From DASQUP01 sp035641235 (lineage in GTDB: Bacteria; Actinomycetota; CADDZG01; WHSQ01): a stretch of 6,013 nucleotides of DNA. The notes under the pieces were generated by a model. That model worked only from the letters and a program-made list of their open reading frames with translations, had not been told where the DNA came from and searched no databases. Within the stretch, counting starts at the first letter, position 1; every line of letters begins with the position of its first letter. Made by a program: the position numbers and the translations under genes. Positions 5,376 to 6,013 of this stretch are shown here, piece by piece. The stretch covers positions 1 through 6,013 of the forward strand of contig DASQUP010000224.1 of the NCBI GenBank assembly GCA_035641235.1. The letters run 5' to 3'.

Positions 5376-6013
5376 CGGCACTCCCGCAAGCGACCGCACA
5401 GACGGAGGTGGCTCCCAGCCCCTTCGTCGTTTCCGTGCGTGGCCTGCGCAAGCATTTCCCCATAAAGGAGGGGGTGCTTCAGCGGGTGACCGGTCATGTC
5501 CGCGCGGTGGACGGCGTCAGCTTCGACGTGCGACGAGGAGAGACCGTTGGGCTCGTCGGGGAGAGCGGGTGCGGGAAAACCACGCTCGGACGCTGTATCA
5601 GCGGACTGCTCTCGCCAACTGAAGGTGGCGTCTACTTCGGCCTCGACGACGGCGCGCACCGACGGCTCGATGGTTTGCTGCAGGTCCCCGAATCGGCGCG
5701 GACGGATGCACATGATCGCGAGCTCAAGGAGCTCGAGGCGGCCTACCTCATCGGGGCCATGCCCAAAGAACGGTGGAAGGATTATCGACGCAACTGTCAG
5801 GTGGTGTTCCAGGACGCGTTCTCATCACTGAACCCACGCCAACTCGTAAAGGACATCGTCGGACGTCCCTTGAGGGTCTACCGGGAGGCGTTCGGGAGTG
5901 CACTCAACGAGCGCGTGATCGAACTGCTCGAGAGCGTCGGGTTGGGCGAGCAGCATCTCTATCGCTACCCTCATCAGTTCTCGGGCGGGCAGCGGCAACG
6001 CATCTCCATCGCC
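5372..6013 (+). CDS. ABC importer ATPase, DppF/OppF-like (partial, 3' end beyond window)
   Basis: This is the second ATP-hydrolysing subunit, partner of the DppD-like protein. Exactly 214 codons are present and the frame is open at the window end. No ATG lies near its 5' end; it begins at TTG 5372 behind a strong Shine-Dalgarno (an in-frame GTG at 5408 is possible but poorly placed). Visible motifs are the OppF-type N-terminal 'LRKHFPIKEGVLQRVTGHVRAVDGVSF' region (25-51), Walker A GESGCGKT (63-70), Q-loop Gln147 in VVFQD followed by SSLNPR, and signature FSGGQRQR (203-210), the usual F variant of this subfamily. Walker B, the H-loop and the C-terminal domain lie outside the window. About 55 residues separate GVYF from QVVFQD where 25-30 is usual, so it carries a charged insertion of roughly 25-30 residues (about 90-138) without cysteine pairs. 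Confidence 0.93.
   Translation, partial: MTALPQATAQTEVAPSPFVVSVRGLRKHFPIKEGVLQRVTGHVRAVDGVSFDVRRGETVGLVGESGCGKTTLGRCISGLLSPTEGGVYFGLDDGAHRRLDGLLQVPESARTDAHDRELKELEAAYLIGAMPKERWKDYRRNCQVVFQDAFSSLNPRQLVKDIVGRPLRVYREAFGSALNERVIELLESVGLGEQHLYRYPHQFSGGQRQRISIA

Noticed and set aside
1..6013. CRISPR array, insertion sequence, tRNA or rRNA genes
   Set aside because: No regularly spaced repeats, transposase motifs, terminal inverted repeats or RNA-gene-like sequences were seen.

Overview
This GC-rich window (about 60-65% G+C by eye) comes from a bacterium. It holds a five-gene ABC importer operon of the peptide/nickel/oligosaccharide family (Dpp/Opp, TC 3.A.1.5) on the + strand and the first 33 codons of a divergent gene on the - strand. 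The lipoprotein signal, Gly/Asp-rich tether, strongly GC-ended codons and TTG starts fit a high-GC lineage such as Actinomycetota or Chloroflexota. The sequence alone does not decide between them.

Layout: (1) 1-101, 5' end of an unrecognised gene on the - strand with a good Shine-Dalgarno. (2) 102-285, divergent control region with a perfect 12-bp palindrome of LacI-family operator type, a plausible promoter whose -35 overlaps it, and a short direct repeat in the predicted leader. (3) 286-2016, solute-binding lipoprotein. (4) 2060-3073 and 3079-4002, the two membrane permeases (DppB-like, DppC-like). (5) 3999-5375 and 5372-6013 (cut by the window end), the two ATPases (DppD-like, DppF-like). 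Each ATPase gene appears to start at a TTG that overlaps the previous stop as TTGA.

The genes form one complete importer. The tethered lipoprotein captures the solute outside the cell, the DppB/DppC pair forms the channel, and the DppD/DppF pair hydrolyses ATP on the cytoplasmic side. The substrate cannot be read from the sequence. The family imports di- and oligopeptides, nickel chelates and, in several lineages, oligosaccharides; the LacI-type operator makes a sugar or glycoside worth considering.

The most unusual element is the DppD-like ATPase, about 458 residues against roughly 320-350 for the family. It carries a cysteine-rich insertion of two 17-residue CxxCxGxGCxxCGxxGR units, resembling a DnaJ-type zinc-binding module, between Walker A and the Q-loop. 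It also has an arginine-rich insertion in the helical subdomain, plus the four-cysteine C-terminal motif that fits a [4Fe-4S] cluster. The DppF-like partner carries its own insertion at the equivalent place, without cysteine pairs.
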